DNA of 61,005 nt from Fimbriimonadales bacterium (GTDB lineage: Bacteria > Armatimonadota > Fimbriimonadia > Fimbriimonadales > Fimbriimonadaceae). The DNA lies in NCBI GenBank assembly GCA_026418055.1, contig JAOACB010000011.1, forward strand, positions 1 to 61,005, read 5' to 3'. Positions 40,795 through 49,329 of the stretch are shown here, in pieces; the stretch's first letter is position 1, and each line of letters starts with the position of its first letter. Position numbers and translations under genes: made by a program. Under the pieces are notes generated by a model. That model was not told the DNA's origin, did not search any database, and saw nothing but the letters and a program-made list of their open reading frames with translations.

Positions 40795-41502
40795 ATGGAT
40801 CTCCCACCCCCATCTTCCGGCCGCCCGTTGGTTGTGTTCGATCGGGTCGAGGTGAAGTACTCGGAGACCGTGGCGCTGGACGGCGTGTCGTTCGAGGTGC
40901 AGAAGGGGGAGTTCGTGTTCTTCGTCGGTCGGACCGGAGCTGGGAAGAGCACCATCTTGAAGGTGATCTCGCGCGAGGTGCAGCACACCGGGGGACGCGC
41001 GCTTCTCGACGGTCGCGAGCTGGGCGAGGTTCGGCCGCGCGAGGTGCCTCACCTGCGCAGGCAGATGGGCATCGTTCCGCAGGACTTCGCGCTCCTGCCG
41101 AGCAAGCGCGTGTGGGAGAACGTGGCCTACGCCATGCGGGCGATCGGCGCGTCCTCCCGCGAGGTTCGTCGCAAGGTGCCCGAGATCCTGGAGCGCGTGA
41201 GCATCGGCCACCGGGCGGACGCCTTCCCCCACCAGCTCAGCGGCGGCGAGCAGCAGCGCGTCGCCATCGCCCGAGCGTTGATCAACAATCCCCTGCTGTT
41301 GCTGGCGGACGAGCCGACTGGCAACCTGGACCCCGAGCACAGCATCGAGATCATGGAGCTGTTGGCGCAGCTGAACGTCCGGGGGACCACGGTGCTGGTG
41401 GCAAGCCACGACATGCTGGTTGTGGAGAGGATGGACAAGCGCGTCATCCGGCTCGAGTCGGGACGGATCGTCGAAGCCGAGGAGGAGGCTGGGCTTGCTT
41501 GA
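40795..41502 (+). CDS. ftsE: Cell-division ATP-binding protein FtsE
   Basis: 235 residues. Walker A GRTGAGKST, ABC signature QLSGGEQQRVAIARAL, Walker B LLLADEPTGNLDP, switch His in VLVASHD. With FtsX it forms a mechanotransmitting ABC complex that activates periplasmic amidase or peptidase control at the septum. ATG 40795 is used because the upstream in-frame residues are not FtsE-like. The 3' end overlaps ftsX by 8 bp. Confidence 0.96.
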   Translation: MDLPPPSSGRPLVVFDRVEVKYSETVALDGVSFEVQKGEFVFFVGRTGAGKSTILKVISREVQHTGGRALLDGRELGEVRPREVPHLRRQMGIVPQDFALLPSKRVWENVAYAMRAIGASSREVRRKVPEILERVSIGHRADAFPHQLSGGEQQRVAIARALINNPLLLLADEPTGNLDPEHSIEIMELLAQLNVRGTTVLVASHDMLVVERMDKRVIRLESGRIVEAEEEAGLA

Positions 41503-42370
41503 CCACCTGGTGTTCCTGATCGGCGAGGCGTTCGTGGCTCTACGGCGCAACCGGATGCTGTCCTTCGCCGCGGTCAGCACGGTGGCCGTTTCGCTGTACC
41601 TACTGGGAGGGCTGGGCTACGTGTACCTACGGGTCAGCGCGTTCGCCGAGAGGATCCCGGGCCAGTTCGACATGAGGGTGTTCCTGAAGGAGGGTGTGAC
41701 GTTCGACCAGATCCGTTCGACTGCCCGGCGCATTCGATCGGTCGACGGAGTCGCGGACGCTCGGCACATCCCCAGGGAGATCGCTTGGCGCAAGATGCGC
41801 GAGCAGATGCCGAAGGAGACGGAGGGTTTGGAGAACCCGCTCCCGGACGCCTTCAAGGTGACGCTGTCAGACCTCGGCAAGGCCGACAGCGTGCGGGCAG
41901 CCATCCAGCGCATCGAGACGGTCGAGCCGAACGGCATCGTGTACGACGAGGCGGCGCGGCAGTACCTGGATCAGGGACTGCGCTTTCTGCGTTGGCTGGG
42001 GGGCACCCTGGGAGGGCTGCTGCTGGTCACGGCCGGCGTGCTGATCTACAACGCGATTCAGCTCACCGTGGTGGCGCGAGCCAGGGAGCTTCGGATCATG
42101 CGGCTCGTGGGGGCGACGGGCTTCACGGTCGGCACGCCTTTCGTGATCGAGGGCGCCTTGCAGGGACTTTTCGGCGGCGCGCTCGCCAACGTTCTCGTCT
42201 GGATGTCCCACACGCACCTCCAGCAGCGGCTGGCGAGCCTGCAGGCGACGGCCGACCTCGGCCCGTACCCGGTCGCGATGGGGTTCGCGGCCTTCTGTGG
42301 GGCTGGGGCGATCTACGGGGCGGTATGCTCCCTCCTGTCGCTACGGAGGGCGATGAGGCAAACGACATGA
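41495..42370 (+). CDS. ftsX: Cell-division membrane protein FtsX
   Basis: 291 residues, starting with TTG 41495 after GAGGAGG. Four membrane segments with the large periplasmic loop (about residues 50-165: 'MRVFLKEGVTFDQIRSTARR') between the first two, and the FtsX permease fold at the C-terminus ('TVVARARELRIMRLVGATG'). The loop is expected to bind the EnvC-like protein encoded next. ATGA overlap with that gene. Confidence 0.95.
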   Translation: MLDHLVFLIGEAFVALRRNRMLSFAAVSTVAVSLYLLGGLGYVYLRVSAFAERIPGQFDMRVFLKEGVTFDQIRSTARRIRSVDGVADARHIPREIAWRKMREQMPKETEGLENPLPDAFKVTLSDLGKADSVRAAIQRIETVEPNGIVYDEAARQYLDQGLRFLRWLGGTLGGLLLVTAGVLIYNAIQLTVVARARELRIMRLVGATGFTVGTPFVIEGALQGLFGGALANVLVWMSHTHLQQRLASLQATADLGPYPVAMGFAAFCGAGAIYGAVCSLLSLRRAMRQTT

Positions 42371-43500
42371 GGCCGTTCGCGCAGTTGCTGGCGGGTGTGG
42401 CGGCGCTTGCGGCCGTCGCATCGTGGGCCGAGCCGTCCAAGAGTCCCCAGTCGCTGAGCCGCTCGCTCAGCTCCGTGCGCACGCGCAAGGCAGAAGCCGT
42501 GCGCGAGTTGCAGCAGACCAAGAGGCAGGTGCGCGCGGTGAGGGGCGACCTGCGCGAGGTGGACGGCCGGATTCAGGACGTGCAGCGGCGCCTGGACGCG
42601 ACGACGCAGAGGTTGCAGGAGGGTCGCTCCCGGCAGGCCCGACTGAAGGCCGAGCTGGAGGACGCTCTGAGGCGCCTGGAGGCCCAGAGGCAGGAGGCCC
42701 GGCGGAGGCTTCGAAGAATCTACATGCGGGGCGAGGGCCTCGTTCTGGCGGCGTTGGTCGAGTCGCGCAGCTTGGGTGAGCTCGCCTCCAGGCAGTACCT
42801 CTACGAGTGCATGGCGCGCCAGGACCGCGCCGTCTTCGAGCAGCTCGACGCGCTGTGCCGCGAGGTTGCGGCGAAGAAGAGGGAGGTGGATGGCCTCGTC
42901 GTGCGGGTGTCCGCGCTCGCGGCGGACCAAAGGCGCGAACAGGCGGAGCTGCGGGAGGTCAAGGGAGAGAAGTCTCGGCTGCTCGGCCAGCTGATCGAGA
43001 GGAAAGAGGACCTCGAGCGGGCCGTCCGCATGCTGGAGGCGGAAGAGCGCGCCATCGAGGCTCGGATCCGAGCCTACTACCGCAAGCAACGGCCCTCGGC
43101 GGCGCTCGCTCCCTTCACCGGTCGGTTTTCGCGCCCGGTCTCCGGTCCGATCACCAGCGGCTTCGGGATGCGCTTCCATCCGATCCTGCGCCGCACGAGG
43201 ATGCACACGGGCATCGACATCTCGGCTCCGCACGGGACTCGGATCCTCGCCGCGGCGGACGGCGTGGTCATCGCCGCCACGTATGGCAACGGCTACGGGA
43301 ACATGGTGATCCTCGATCACGGCGGCGGATACTCGACCGTGTACGCCCACTGTTCGGCGTTGCTGGTGTCGGAGGGCCAAAGGGTTCGGCGGGGCCAGCC
43401 GATCGCGCGCGTCGGGTCCACAGGCCTGAGCACGGGGCCGCACCTCCACTTCGAGGTGCGGGTCAACGGCAGGCCCGTCAATCCGCTCGGTCGGCTCTGA
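42367..43500 (+). CDS. envC: EnvC-like M23 peptidoglycan-hydrolase-domain protein
   Basis: 377 residues: a signal peptide (to about Ala20, SWAEP), two long coiled-coil stretches (about 30-120 and 150-235) and a LytM/M23 domain. Zinc ligands look intact: MHTGIDIS (His, Asp) and PHLHFEV (His-x-His). E. coli EnvC lacks some ligands and activates amidases, so this protein may itself be a peptidase. The FtsEX-EnvC operon order suggests direct coupling. Its last 23 bases overlap the GNAT gene on the other strand. Confidence 0.93.
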   Translation: MRPFAQLLAGVAALAAVASWAEPSKSPQSLSRSLSSVRTRKAEAVRELQQTKRQVRAVRGDLREVDGRIQDVQRRLDATTQRLQEGRSRQARLKAELEDALRRLEAQRQEARRRLRRIYMRGEGLVLAALVESRSLGELASRQYLYECMARQDRAVFEQLDALCREVAAKKREVDGLVVRVSALAADQRREQAELREVKGEKSRLLGQLIERKEDLERAVRMLEAEERAIEARIRAYYRKQRPSAALAPFTGRFSRPVSGPITSGFGMRFHPILRRTRMHTGIDISAPHGTRILAAADGVVIAATYGNGYGNMVILDHGGGYSTVYAHCSALLVSEGQRVRRGQPIARVGSTGLSTGPHLHFEVRVNGRPVNPLGRL

Positions 43501-43906
43501 GCCTGGTTCCCGGCCTCAAGATCCAGCAGGAGTCGTGCCGCTCCATGCCGATGTGCGGGTAGTAGGTTCTGGCAGCTGGTGCGGCGAGAAGGATCAACGT
43601 GGTTTCGAGGCCGGCGGCGCGGTGGGTCTCCTCGATCAGTCTCCTCCCGATGCCTCGACCTGGGAAGGCCCGGTCGACCGCCAGATCCGACAGGTACGTG
43701 CAGTACGCACCGTCGGTCAGCGCGCGGGACACCCCGACGAGGTCTCCCGAGGATCGGGCCGTCACGATCACGTCGGCATTGCGTAGCATGCGCCCGATGC
43801 GCTCGGGGTCGTCGACCGGGCGCCGCTCCGCCAGTCCTGAGCTGGACAGGACGCTCAAGAACTCCACCACGGAGAGGTTCGGCTCGACCGCGTAGCGGAT
43901 CTCCAT
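43478..43906 (-). CDS. GNAT-family N-acetyltransferase
   Basis: 142 residues. The acetyl-CoA loop is visible in '[20 protein letters not shown]' (Q/R-x-x-G-x-G/A), and the start has the usual beta-alpha-alpha-beta pattern. Substrate unknown. '[19 protein letters not shown]' is typical of the end of the fold. It follows comEA by 4 bp on the minus strand, so they may be co-transcribed. Confidence 0.88.
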   Translation of the reverse strand: MEIRYAVEPNLSVVEFLSVLSSSGLAERRPVDDPERIGRMLRNADVIVTARSSGDLVGVSRALTDGAYCTYLSDLAVDRAFPGRGIGRRLIEETHRAAGLETTLILLAAPAARTYYPHIGMERHDSCWILRPGTRLRADRAD

Positions 43907-43910
43907 GGGC

Positions 43911-44645
43911 TCAGAGCCTCACGTAGGGCCGGATATCCTCCAGCTTCTTCGGGCCGATGCCGCGCACAGCCAGCAGCTCGTCCACCGAGTTGAATCGTCC
44001 GTGCGTGCGGCGGTACTCGAGGATCTTCTCCGCGGTGGCGGGCCCCACGCCCGGCAGCGCCTGCAGCTGCTCCGCCGTGGCGGTGTTGAGGGAGATCGAG
44101 CCCGGAGCCGGCCTCTGCTTGGCTCCCGACCGCGGCTTCGATGCCGCCGAGGAGTCCATGGCGGCGCCTTGGGAGGCGTAAGCCTGCGGGGAAGGCGCGT
44201 AGACGGGACTGACGGGCGGCTCGGCGGAGCGGGAGGCTGCGAGTTTCGGCACGGCGAGCTGAGTGCCATCCTCGAGCCTCGCAGCGAGGTTGAGCGCGGC
44301 CTGATCCGCGTCCTTCAGAAAGCCTCCCGCCGCCTGGATGGCGTCCTCGACGCGAGAGCCGGAAGGCAAACGGTACACGCCCGGCTTGACGACTCGTCCC
44401 ACGACGTGAACCACCACCTCGGCGGCAGGGACGGTAGGTTCCGAGGGTGCGGCGTCCCCAAGGGCCCCGCCTTCGGAGACCAAAGGCTGCGGTGGAGCGA
44501 GGGAGGCCGAGGACGGCCGCACGACGATCTCGGCCGGCCGACGCAGGTTCCTGCCTCCAAGGAACCCGATCAGAAACAGCGCGCACGCCACCAAGGCCGC
44601 AGCGGCCCACGGCCTGGCGGAGTCCCCCCATCCCCAAGGAGCCAT
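43911..44645 (-). CDS. comEA: ComEA-like competence DNA-binding protein
   Basis: 244 residues. An N-terminal membrane anchor (about residues 13-30), a SLBB domain (about 74-135: '[20 protein letters not shown]') and two C-terminal helix-hairpin-helix motifs ('[20 protein letters not shown]', '[17 protein letters not shown]'). In transformable bacteria ComEA binds incoming double-stranded DNA, fitting the type IV pilus genes at the end of the window. ComEC and ComF are not seen. TAGAAT, which includes the maf stop codon, lies 6 bases before the ATG. Confidence 0.93.
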   Translation of the reverse strand: MAPWGWGDSARPWAAAALVACALFLIGFLGGRNLRRPAEIVVRPSSASLAPPQPLVSEGGALGDAAPSEPTVPAAEVVVHVVGRVVKPGVYRLPSGSRVEDAIQAAGGFLKDADQAALNLAARLEDGTQLAVPKLAASRSAEPPVSPVYAPSPQAYASQGAAMDSSAASKPRSGAKQRPAPGSISLNTATAEQLQALPGVGPATAEKILEYRRTHGRFNSVDELLAVRGIGPKKLEDIRPYVRL

Positions 44646-44654
44646 GCCTGCATT

Positions 44655-45263
44655 CTATTCCGAGCGGCCGCGCCAGTAGCCCGCGATCCGTTCCAACCGC
44701 TCCCGCAGCGCCCTCGTAGGCAAGCCGATCACGTTGTCGATCGGACCTTCCACCCGCTCGACCCAAGCCGCGGCCCCGCCCTGGATCGCGTAGGCGCCTG
44801 CCTTGTCCATGGGCTCGCCCGTTCGAACGTAAGCCTCGATCTCCACTTCGGAGAGCGGACGGAACCGAACCACGGATGTCTCGGAGAACGCCTCCCGACC
44901 CCACGGCGTGGCGAGGGCCATGCCCGTGACCACGCAGTGTTCTCGTCCGGACAGCGCTCGGAGCATGCGGACCGCTTCCTCCTCGTCCGCGGGCTTCGCC
45001 AGCTGGAGGAAGCGGCCCGGAGACTCCTCGTACGCGACCACCGTGTCTCCGGCCACCACCACCGATCCGGGGTGGCGCGGGGCAACCTCGAGCGCCTTGG
45101 CCAGAGCGAGGTTCTCCGCCGTCTGCCACGGGTCGTTCGCGACCAGTGAGTGCTCGTCCAGGTGCGCGGGGTCCACCTCGAAGCGGTCGACGATCGTTCG
45201 AAGGAGCTCTTGGCGGCGCGGCGACGCGCTGGCGAGCACGATGGGGAACGGCCACTGCGGCAC
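44655..45263 (-). CDS. maf: Maf-family nucleotide pyrophosphatase
   Basis: 202 residues. LASASPRRQELL is the Maf signature; 'VVVAGDTVVAYEESPGRFL' and 'GGAAAWVERVEGPIDNVIGL' complete the active site (the GxAAxWVExVEG type prefers dTTP/UTP). It prevents incorporation of non-canonical nucleotides and can arrest division in Bacillus. GTG 45263 is the start; CACAAT lies 6 bases upstream with no ribosome site. Confidence 0.93.
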   Translation of the reverse strand: MPQWPFPIVLASASPRRQELLRTIVDRFEVDPAHLDEHSLVANDPWQTAENLALAKALEVAPRHPGSVVVAGDTVVAYEESPGRFLQLAKPADEEEAVRMLRALSGREHCVVTGMALATPWGREAFSETSVVRFRPLSEVEIEAYVRTGEPMDKAGAYAIQGGAAAWVERVEGPIDNVIGLPTRALRERLERIAGYWRGRSE

Positions 45264-45320
45264 AGCGTCATTGTGGCCTCTCGGCAAACGGGGTCGCAGC
45301 TCGTTCACAATCAGCCCAGG
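45264..45320. promoter_or_regulatory. 57-bp divergent promoter region, maf / aminotransferase
   Basis: Minus: CACAAT (45275-45270), 6 bases, GTG 45263. Plus: CACAAT (45306-45311), 9 bases, ATG 45321. The two hexamers are identical and divergent. Confidence 0.45.
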
Positions 45321-46427
45321 ATGAGAGTTCCCTTCGTCGACGTCCGCTCGCAGTACGCCGAGGTTCGAGAGACGCTCGACCCGTGGATCCAGGAGATTCT
45401 GGAGACCGGCGCCTATGTGCTGGGGAAGCACAACCGGGCGCTGGAGGAGGAGGTGGCCCGCCGGCACGGCGTGAAGCACGGCGTGGCCGTGAACAGCGGC
45501 ACCGACGCCCTGCGCATCATGCTCGACGCCTGCGGCGTCGGTCCTGGCGACGAGGTGATCACCACGGCTTTCACGTTCGTGGCGAGCGTCGAGGTGATCC
45601 TTCAGGCCGGCGCGAGGCCGGTGTTCGTGGACATCGAGCCGCAGGGATTCATGATCGATCCCAACCAAGTGGAGGACGCGGTCACCGACCGCACGAAGGC
45701 GATCCTTCCGGTGCACCTGTTCGGTCAGCTGGCGGACGTCGAGGCCCTCGCCGACATCGCGCGGAGGCGGGGACTCATGGTGCTCGAGGACGCGGCCCAG
45801 GCGATCGACAGCTCGCACCACGGCGTGTACGCCGGCAACTTCGGTCTCGCCGCCGGGCTCAGCTTCTACGTGACCAAGAACCTCGGTGCGGCCGGCGACG
45901 CTGGGATGATCCTGACCAACGACGACGACGTGGCCGAGAAGGCTCGCTCGATGCGGGTGCACGGCATGGGTCGCGAACGCTACTACTACGACTACGTCGG
46001 CTACACGTCGCGCATGGACGAGATCCAGGCGGCCGTGCTCCGCGCCAAGCTCCAGCGGCTCCGAGCCTGGAACGAGAGGCGCGGCGAGCTCGCCGCCCTG
46101 TACGGGACCGCGCTCGAGGGCGTGCCAGTTTGTCCGCCGAAGGTGCTTCCGGGCAACAACCACACTTGGCACCAGTACAGCATCGTCACGACGCGGCGCG
46201 ACGAGCTGCAGGCGTTCCTCAAGGATCGCGGCGTCGATTCGATGATCTACTACCCGGTGCCGTTGCACTTGCACAGCCCATACCGCCATCTGGCCAACGG
46301 GCCTGGCAGCCTGCCGGTGACGGAGAGGATCTCCCGGGAGATCCTCAGCCTTCCCATCCAGCCCCACCTCACAGACGAACAGGTGTTGCACGCGGCCGCC
46401 AAAGTCAGGGAGTTCTTCGGGGCTTGA
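45321..46427 (+). CDS. DegT/DnrJ/EryC1/StrS-type sugar aminotransferase
   Basis: 368 residues, PLP enzyme. 'VPFVDVRSQYAEVRETLD' is the family N-terminus; Lys in FYVTKNLGAAGDAG is the Schiff-base residue; 'VLEDAAQAIDSSHHGVYAG' contains the Asp that pairs with the pyridine nitrogen. It transaminates a nucleotide-linked keto-sugar for polysaccharide or glycoconjugate synthesis. It stands before an acyltransferase and a glycosyltransferase, fitting an N-acylated amino-sugar pathway. ATG 45321 has AGG just before it but a CACAAT hexamer 9 bases away. Confidence 0.93.
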   Translation: MRVPFVDVRSQYAEVRETLDPWIQEILETGAYVLGKHNRALEEEVARRHGVKHGVAVNSGTDALRIMLDACGVGPGDEVITTAFTFVASVEVILQAGARPVFVDIEPQGFMIDPNQVEDAVTDRTKAILPVHLFGQLADVEALADIARRRGLMVLEDAAQAIDSSHHGVYAGNFGLAAGLSFYVTKNLGAAGDAGMILTNDDDVAEKARSMRVHGMGRERYYYDYVGYTSRMDEIQAAVLRAKLQRLRAWNERRGELAALYGTALEGVPVCPPKVLPGNNHTWHQYSIVTTRRDELQAFLKDRGVDSMIYYPVPLHLHSPYRHLANGPGSLPVTERISREILSLPIQPHLTDEQVLHAAAKVREFFGA

Positions 46428-46439
46428 GAGCGTCAAGGC

Positions 46440-46445
46440 TATAAT
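46440..46445 (+). promoter_or_regulatory. -10 box of the CelD-like gene, leaderless pattern
   Basis: A perfect TATAAT, 6 bases before GTG 46452, in the 24-bp gap after the aminotransferase. A poor TTCGGG lies 18 bp further up. Confidence 0.6.
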
Positions 46446-46451
46446 GGTGCC

Positions 46452-47531
46452 GTGCTGAGGACGCACATCGTCACCGACGCCGACTGGGCGGACAGGCTTC
46501 GGGGGCCTTGGTCCGACCTGTTCGGGTCGGCGGCGAGCGCGACGCCGTTCCAATCGTGGGAGTGGCAGAGCCTGTGGTGGCGGTGGTTCGGCGGCAGGAA
46601 ACGGCCATGGATCGTGGCGCTGTTCGAGGGGCGGGACTTGGTGGGTCTGGCACCTTTCGCCGTGACCCGAGGACCTTGGAAGGCACTCCGCTGGATCGGC
46701 ACCGGCGCGTCCGACTACCTGCATTCGTTGGCGCGGCCGGGCTATGAGACTCAGGTCGCTTACGCCACGTGGGATGCTGTTCGCGAGTCCAGGGACCACG
46801 ATCTCGCCGACCTGCATCAGGTGCGCGAGACTCATCCCCTCGCAGCGATCGCAGCGGGCGGCGCGTGCTTCGAGCAGGCTCGGTGCCTGGTTCTGGATCT
46901 CCCTCCGACGTACGAGGAGTACCTGGCCGGCCTGGGCAAGAGCCTCCGGTACGACGCGCGGAGGCTGGATCGCGGCGAGTTCGCGAGCGGCGCGGCGAGG
47001 GTTCGGTTCGTCGGGCCGGACGAGACGGACCACGGCATGGAGGTTCTGCTCGCCACGCACCGCAAGCGCTGGCGCGACCGGGGACTGCCGGGTGCGTTCG
47101 TCGGCAGACGATCCGAGGCGTTCCACCGCCAATGGGCGCGGGCGGCGAGCGAGAGGGGCTGGTTGCGGCTGGGAGTTCTGGAGTTCGAGGGGCAGGCGAT
47201 CGGCGCGATCTATGCGATGGCGGTGGGAGGCGCGTGCTACTTCTACCAGTGCGGCTTCGACCCGAGCCGGAAGAGCCTCTCGCCGGGCACGCTGCTCGTG
47301 GCGGCGACGATCCGCCATGCCATCGGCGAGGGCCTTCGGACCTTCGACTTCCTGAGGGGAGACGAACCGTACAAGAGGCGTTGGAAGCCGCAGAACGTCT
47401 TCGCGAACGTCCGCTGGCTGCTGCCGAAGTCAGGGCTGGCGGGAGCCGTGGCTCGCGGCTGGAACCGAGCCGGCTGGCGCATCGAGGAGAGACTGCGGGC
47501 GCGCCTCGAGGGGCGCGGGCTGGTGGGATGA
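46452..47531 (+). CDS. CelD/BcsL-like GNAT-fold acyltransferase
   Basis: 359 residues with the double-GNAT arrangement of the CelD/FemAB-like group: 'ATPFQSWEWQSLWWRWFGGR' near the N-terminus, and the acceptor-side 'LGVLEFEGQAIGAIYAMAVG' plus 'YFYQCGFDPSRKSLSPGTLL' and FDFLRGDEPYKRRW in the C-terminal half, which is the hallmark of this family. Members acylate polysaccharide or peptidyl acceptors. GTG start without ribosome site. Confidence 0.85.
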   Translation: MLRTHIVTDADWADRLRGPWSDLFGSAASATPFQSWEWQSLWWRWFGGRKRPWIVALFEGRDLVGLAPFAVTRGPWKALRWIGTGASDYLHSLARPGYETQVAYATWDAVRESRDHDLADLHQVRETHPLAAIAAGGACFEQARCLVLDLPPTYEEYLAGLGKSLRYDARRLDRGEFASGAARVRFVGPDETDHGMEVLLATHRKRWRDRGLPGAFVGRRSEAFHRQWARAASERGWLRLGVLEFEGQAIGAIYAMAVGGACYFYQCGFDPSRKSLSPGTLLVAATIRHAIGEGLRTFDFLRGDEPYKRRWKPQNVFANVRWLLPKSGLAGAVARGWNRAGWRIEERLRARLEGRGLVG

Positions 47532-48262
47532 ACGCCTCGGGAACGGAACCCCGTCCAACTCCGGCCGGGGAGTCGCGCGATGACCGGCCGAAGGTCGCCG
47601 CGATCCTTCCGGCCTTCAACGAGGCCGAGCGGATCGGCGGGGTCCTGCGCGCGGTCGTCGGCTCCAAGCTCGTGGACGAGGTGATCGTCGTGGACGACTG
47701 CTCCACCGACGGAACCGCCGAGGTCGCCTCCGGCTTCCCCGGCGTCCGCGTCATCCGTTTGCCGAAGAACCTGGGGAAGGGAGGGGCGATGGCTGCGGGC
47801 GTCCAGTCGACCCGGGCCGAGGTGCTCGCGTTCGTGGACGCGGATCTCGAGGGCTTCGAGACCCACCACTTGGACGCCATCGTGTCGCCGGTGTTGAGCG
47901 GCGCGTGCGACATGTGCGTCGGCGTGTTCCGCGGTGGCCGATTCTGGAGCGACACCGCCCAGTGGATCACTCCGTACATCAGCGGCCAGCGCGCCCTGGT
48001 GCGCCGGATCTTCGAGGCGGTTCCGATGATGCGGGAGCTGCGCATGGGCGCGGAGGTCGCCCTGAACGAGGCGGCGCGCCGGCAGAGGGCCGTAGTGCGC
48101 CGGGTGGTGTTGCACGGGGTCAGCCACGCGTTCAAAGAAAGGAAGATGGGACTGGTGAAGGGAGCGGCCGCCCGCGCAAAGATGTACGGCGAGATCGGCA
48201 GGGCGATGGTTCGGATTCGCAGGAGGTATCCCCGGCGTGTTTGGCGTCGCAAGGGTGATTAG
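47528..48262 (+). CDS. Family-2 glycosyltransferase
   Basis: 244 residues, GT-A fold. 'VAAILPAFNEAERIGGVLRA', 'VDEVIVVDDCSTDGTAEVA' and the metal motif LAFVDADLEG are all present. It is soluble with a basic C-terminal tail (VRIRRRYPRRVWRRKGD) that may bind the membrane. It resembles dolichyl-phosphate mannosyltransferase-like enzymes. ATGA overlap with the acyltransferase gene and 26-bp overlap with the TIGR03790 gene. Confidence 0.92.
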   Translation: MNASGTEPRPTPAGESRDDRPKVAAILPAFNEAERIGGVLRAVVGSKLVDEVIVVDDCSTDGTAEVASGFPGVRVIRLPKNLGKGGAMAAGVQSTRAEVLAFVDADLEGFETHHLDAIVSPVLSGACDMCVGVFRGGRFWSDTAQWITPYISGQRALVRRIFEAVPMMRELRMGAEVALNEAARRQRAVVRRVVLHGVSHAFKERKMGLVKGAAARAKMYGEIGRAMVRIRRRYPRRVWRRKGD

Positions 48263-49328
48263 CCTGCTTGCGGCGCTGCTGGCGGCCGGCTGCGCCGCAA
48301 CGTCGGCCCCAGCGAGCGTTCGGCCCCATCCTGACGCCGGGCGGGTGCTGGTGGTGGTCAACACGCTCAGCTCGGAGAGCGTCGAGCTGGGGCGGTACTA
48401 CTCGCTGCGGCGGGGGGTCCCGCCGGAGAACACCCTCGGCGTGAACCTGCCGGTGAGGGACGAGGTCTCCTCGGACGAATTCCGCACCAAGCTGCTGGAT
48501 CCGGCGAGGGCCAAGATCCGCTCGCTGCCCGGACGCATCGACTTCATCGTGCTGACGCGCGGCATCCCGATCCGCATCCGGGAGGGCGGCTACTCCGTGG
48601 ATGGTCGCCTCGCGGCCATGGACCTGCCGGTGCTGTCGATCACCAAGCCCGAGCCCGAGAGCATCCAGCGGTCCATCAACCCGTATTTCGGCAAGAACGA
48701 GAGCTTCGACTCGTCGCGGTACGGCTTCTTCTTAGTGACGAGGCTCGACGGGTGGGACCTCGCCGTGTGCAAGAGGCTCGTCGACAACGCCGTGAACGCG
48801 CGGCCAGCCAAGGGGCTGTTCTTCTTCGACGAGGCGGAGAACCGGAAGTCCGGCGGGTACGGCGCGCTGCAGGAGCTGATGTCCAAGGCCAAGCAGATCC
48901 TGACCGAGAAGGGCTTCAGGGCCCAGCTGGAGACCACGTCCAAGTTCTTGGCGCCTGGCGAGCCGCTGATGGGGTACGTCAGCTGGGGGAGCAACGACGC
49001 CGCCTTCGACCGCGAGGCCTACCGCCGGTTGCGCTTCCACCCCGGAGCGATCGCCGAGACATTCGTCTCCACCAGCGGATACACCTTCGGAAGGAAGGAC
49101 GATCACTGGCAGAGCTTGGTCACCGACCTGATCGCGCAGGGAGTGTCCGGCGTGAAGGGATACGTGAGCGAGCCGTACACGTTCGCGTTGGCGCGGCCCG
49201 ACATCCTCTTCGACCGCTACACCTCGGGCTTCAACCTGGCGGAGAGCTTCTACATGGCGTCGCCTGTCCTCAAGTGGAAGGACATCGTCATCGGCGACCC
49301 GCTGTGCGCCCCCTACCGGGAGCTGTAG
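48237..49328 (+). CDS. TIGR03790-family lipoprotein
   Basis: 363 residues. Lipoprotein signal with lipobox LAAGC. 'VLVVVNTLSSESVELGRYYS', 'RRGVPPENTLGVNLP', 'LTRGIPIRIR' and 'VSTSGYTFG' match TIGR03790, a family of unknown function which, as I recall its description, occurs only in genomes encoding exosortase. That agrees with the PEP-CTERM proteins at 25-27 kb. GTG 48237 follows AGGAGGT. The 3' end stops 1 bp from the argS stop on the other strand. Confidence 0.85.
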   Translation: MFGVARVISLLAALLAAGCAATSAPASVRPHPDAGRVLVVVNTLSSESVELGRYYSLRRGVPPENTLGVNLPVRDEVSSDEFRTKLLDPARAKIRSLPGRIDFIVLTRGIPIRIREGGYSVDGRLAAMDLPVLSITKPEPESIQRSINPYFGKNESFDSSRYGFFLVTRLDGWDLAVCKRLVDNAVNARPAKGLFFFDEAENRKSGGYGALQELMSKAKQILTEKGFRAQLETTSKFLAPGEPLMGYVSWGSNDAAFDREAYRRLRFHPGAIAETFVSTSGYTFGRKDDHWQSLVTDLIAQGVSGVKGYVSEPYTFALARPDILFDRYTSGFNLAESFYMASPVLKWKDIVIGDPLCAPYREL

Positions 49329-49329
49329 C

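Noticed and set aside
44655-47318. 887-codon minus-strand frame that includes maf
   Set aside because: Only the last 202 residues are Maf-like. The rest is antisense to the aminotransferase and CelD-like genes.
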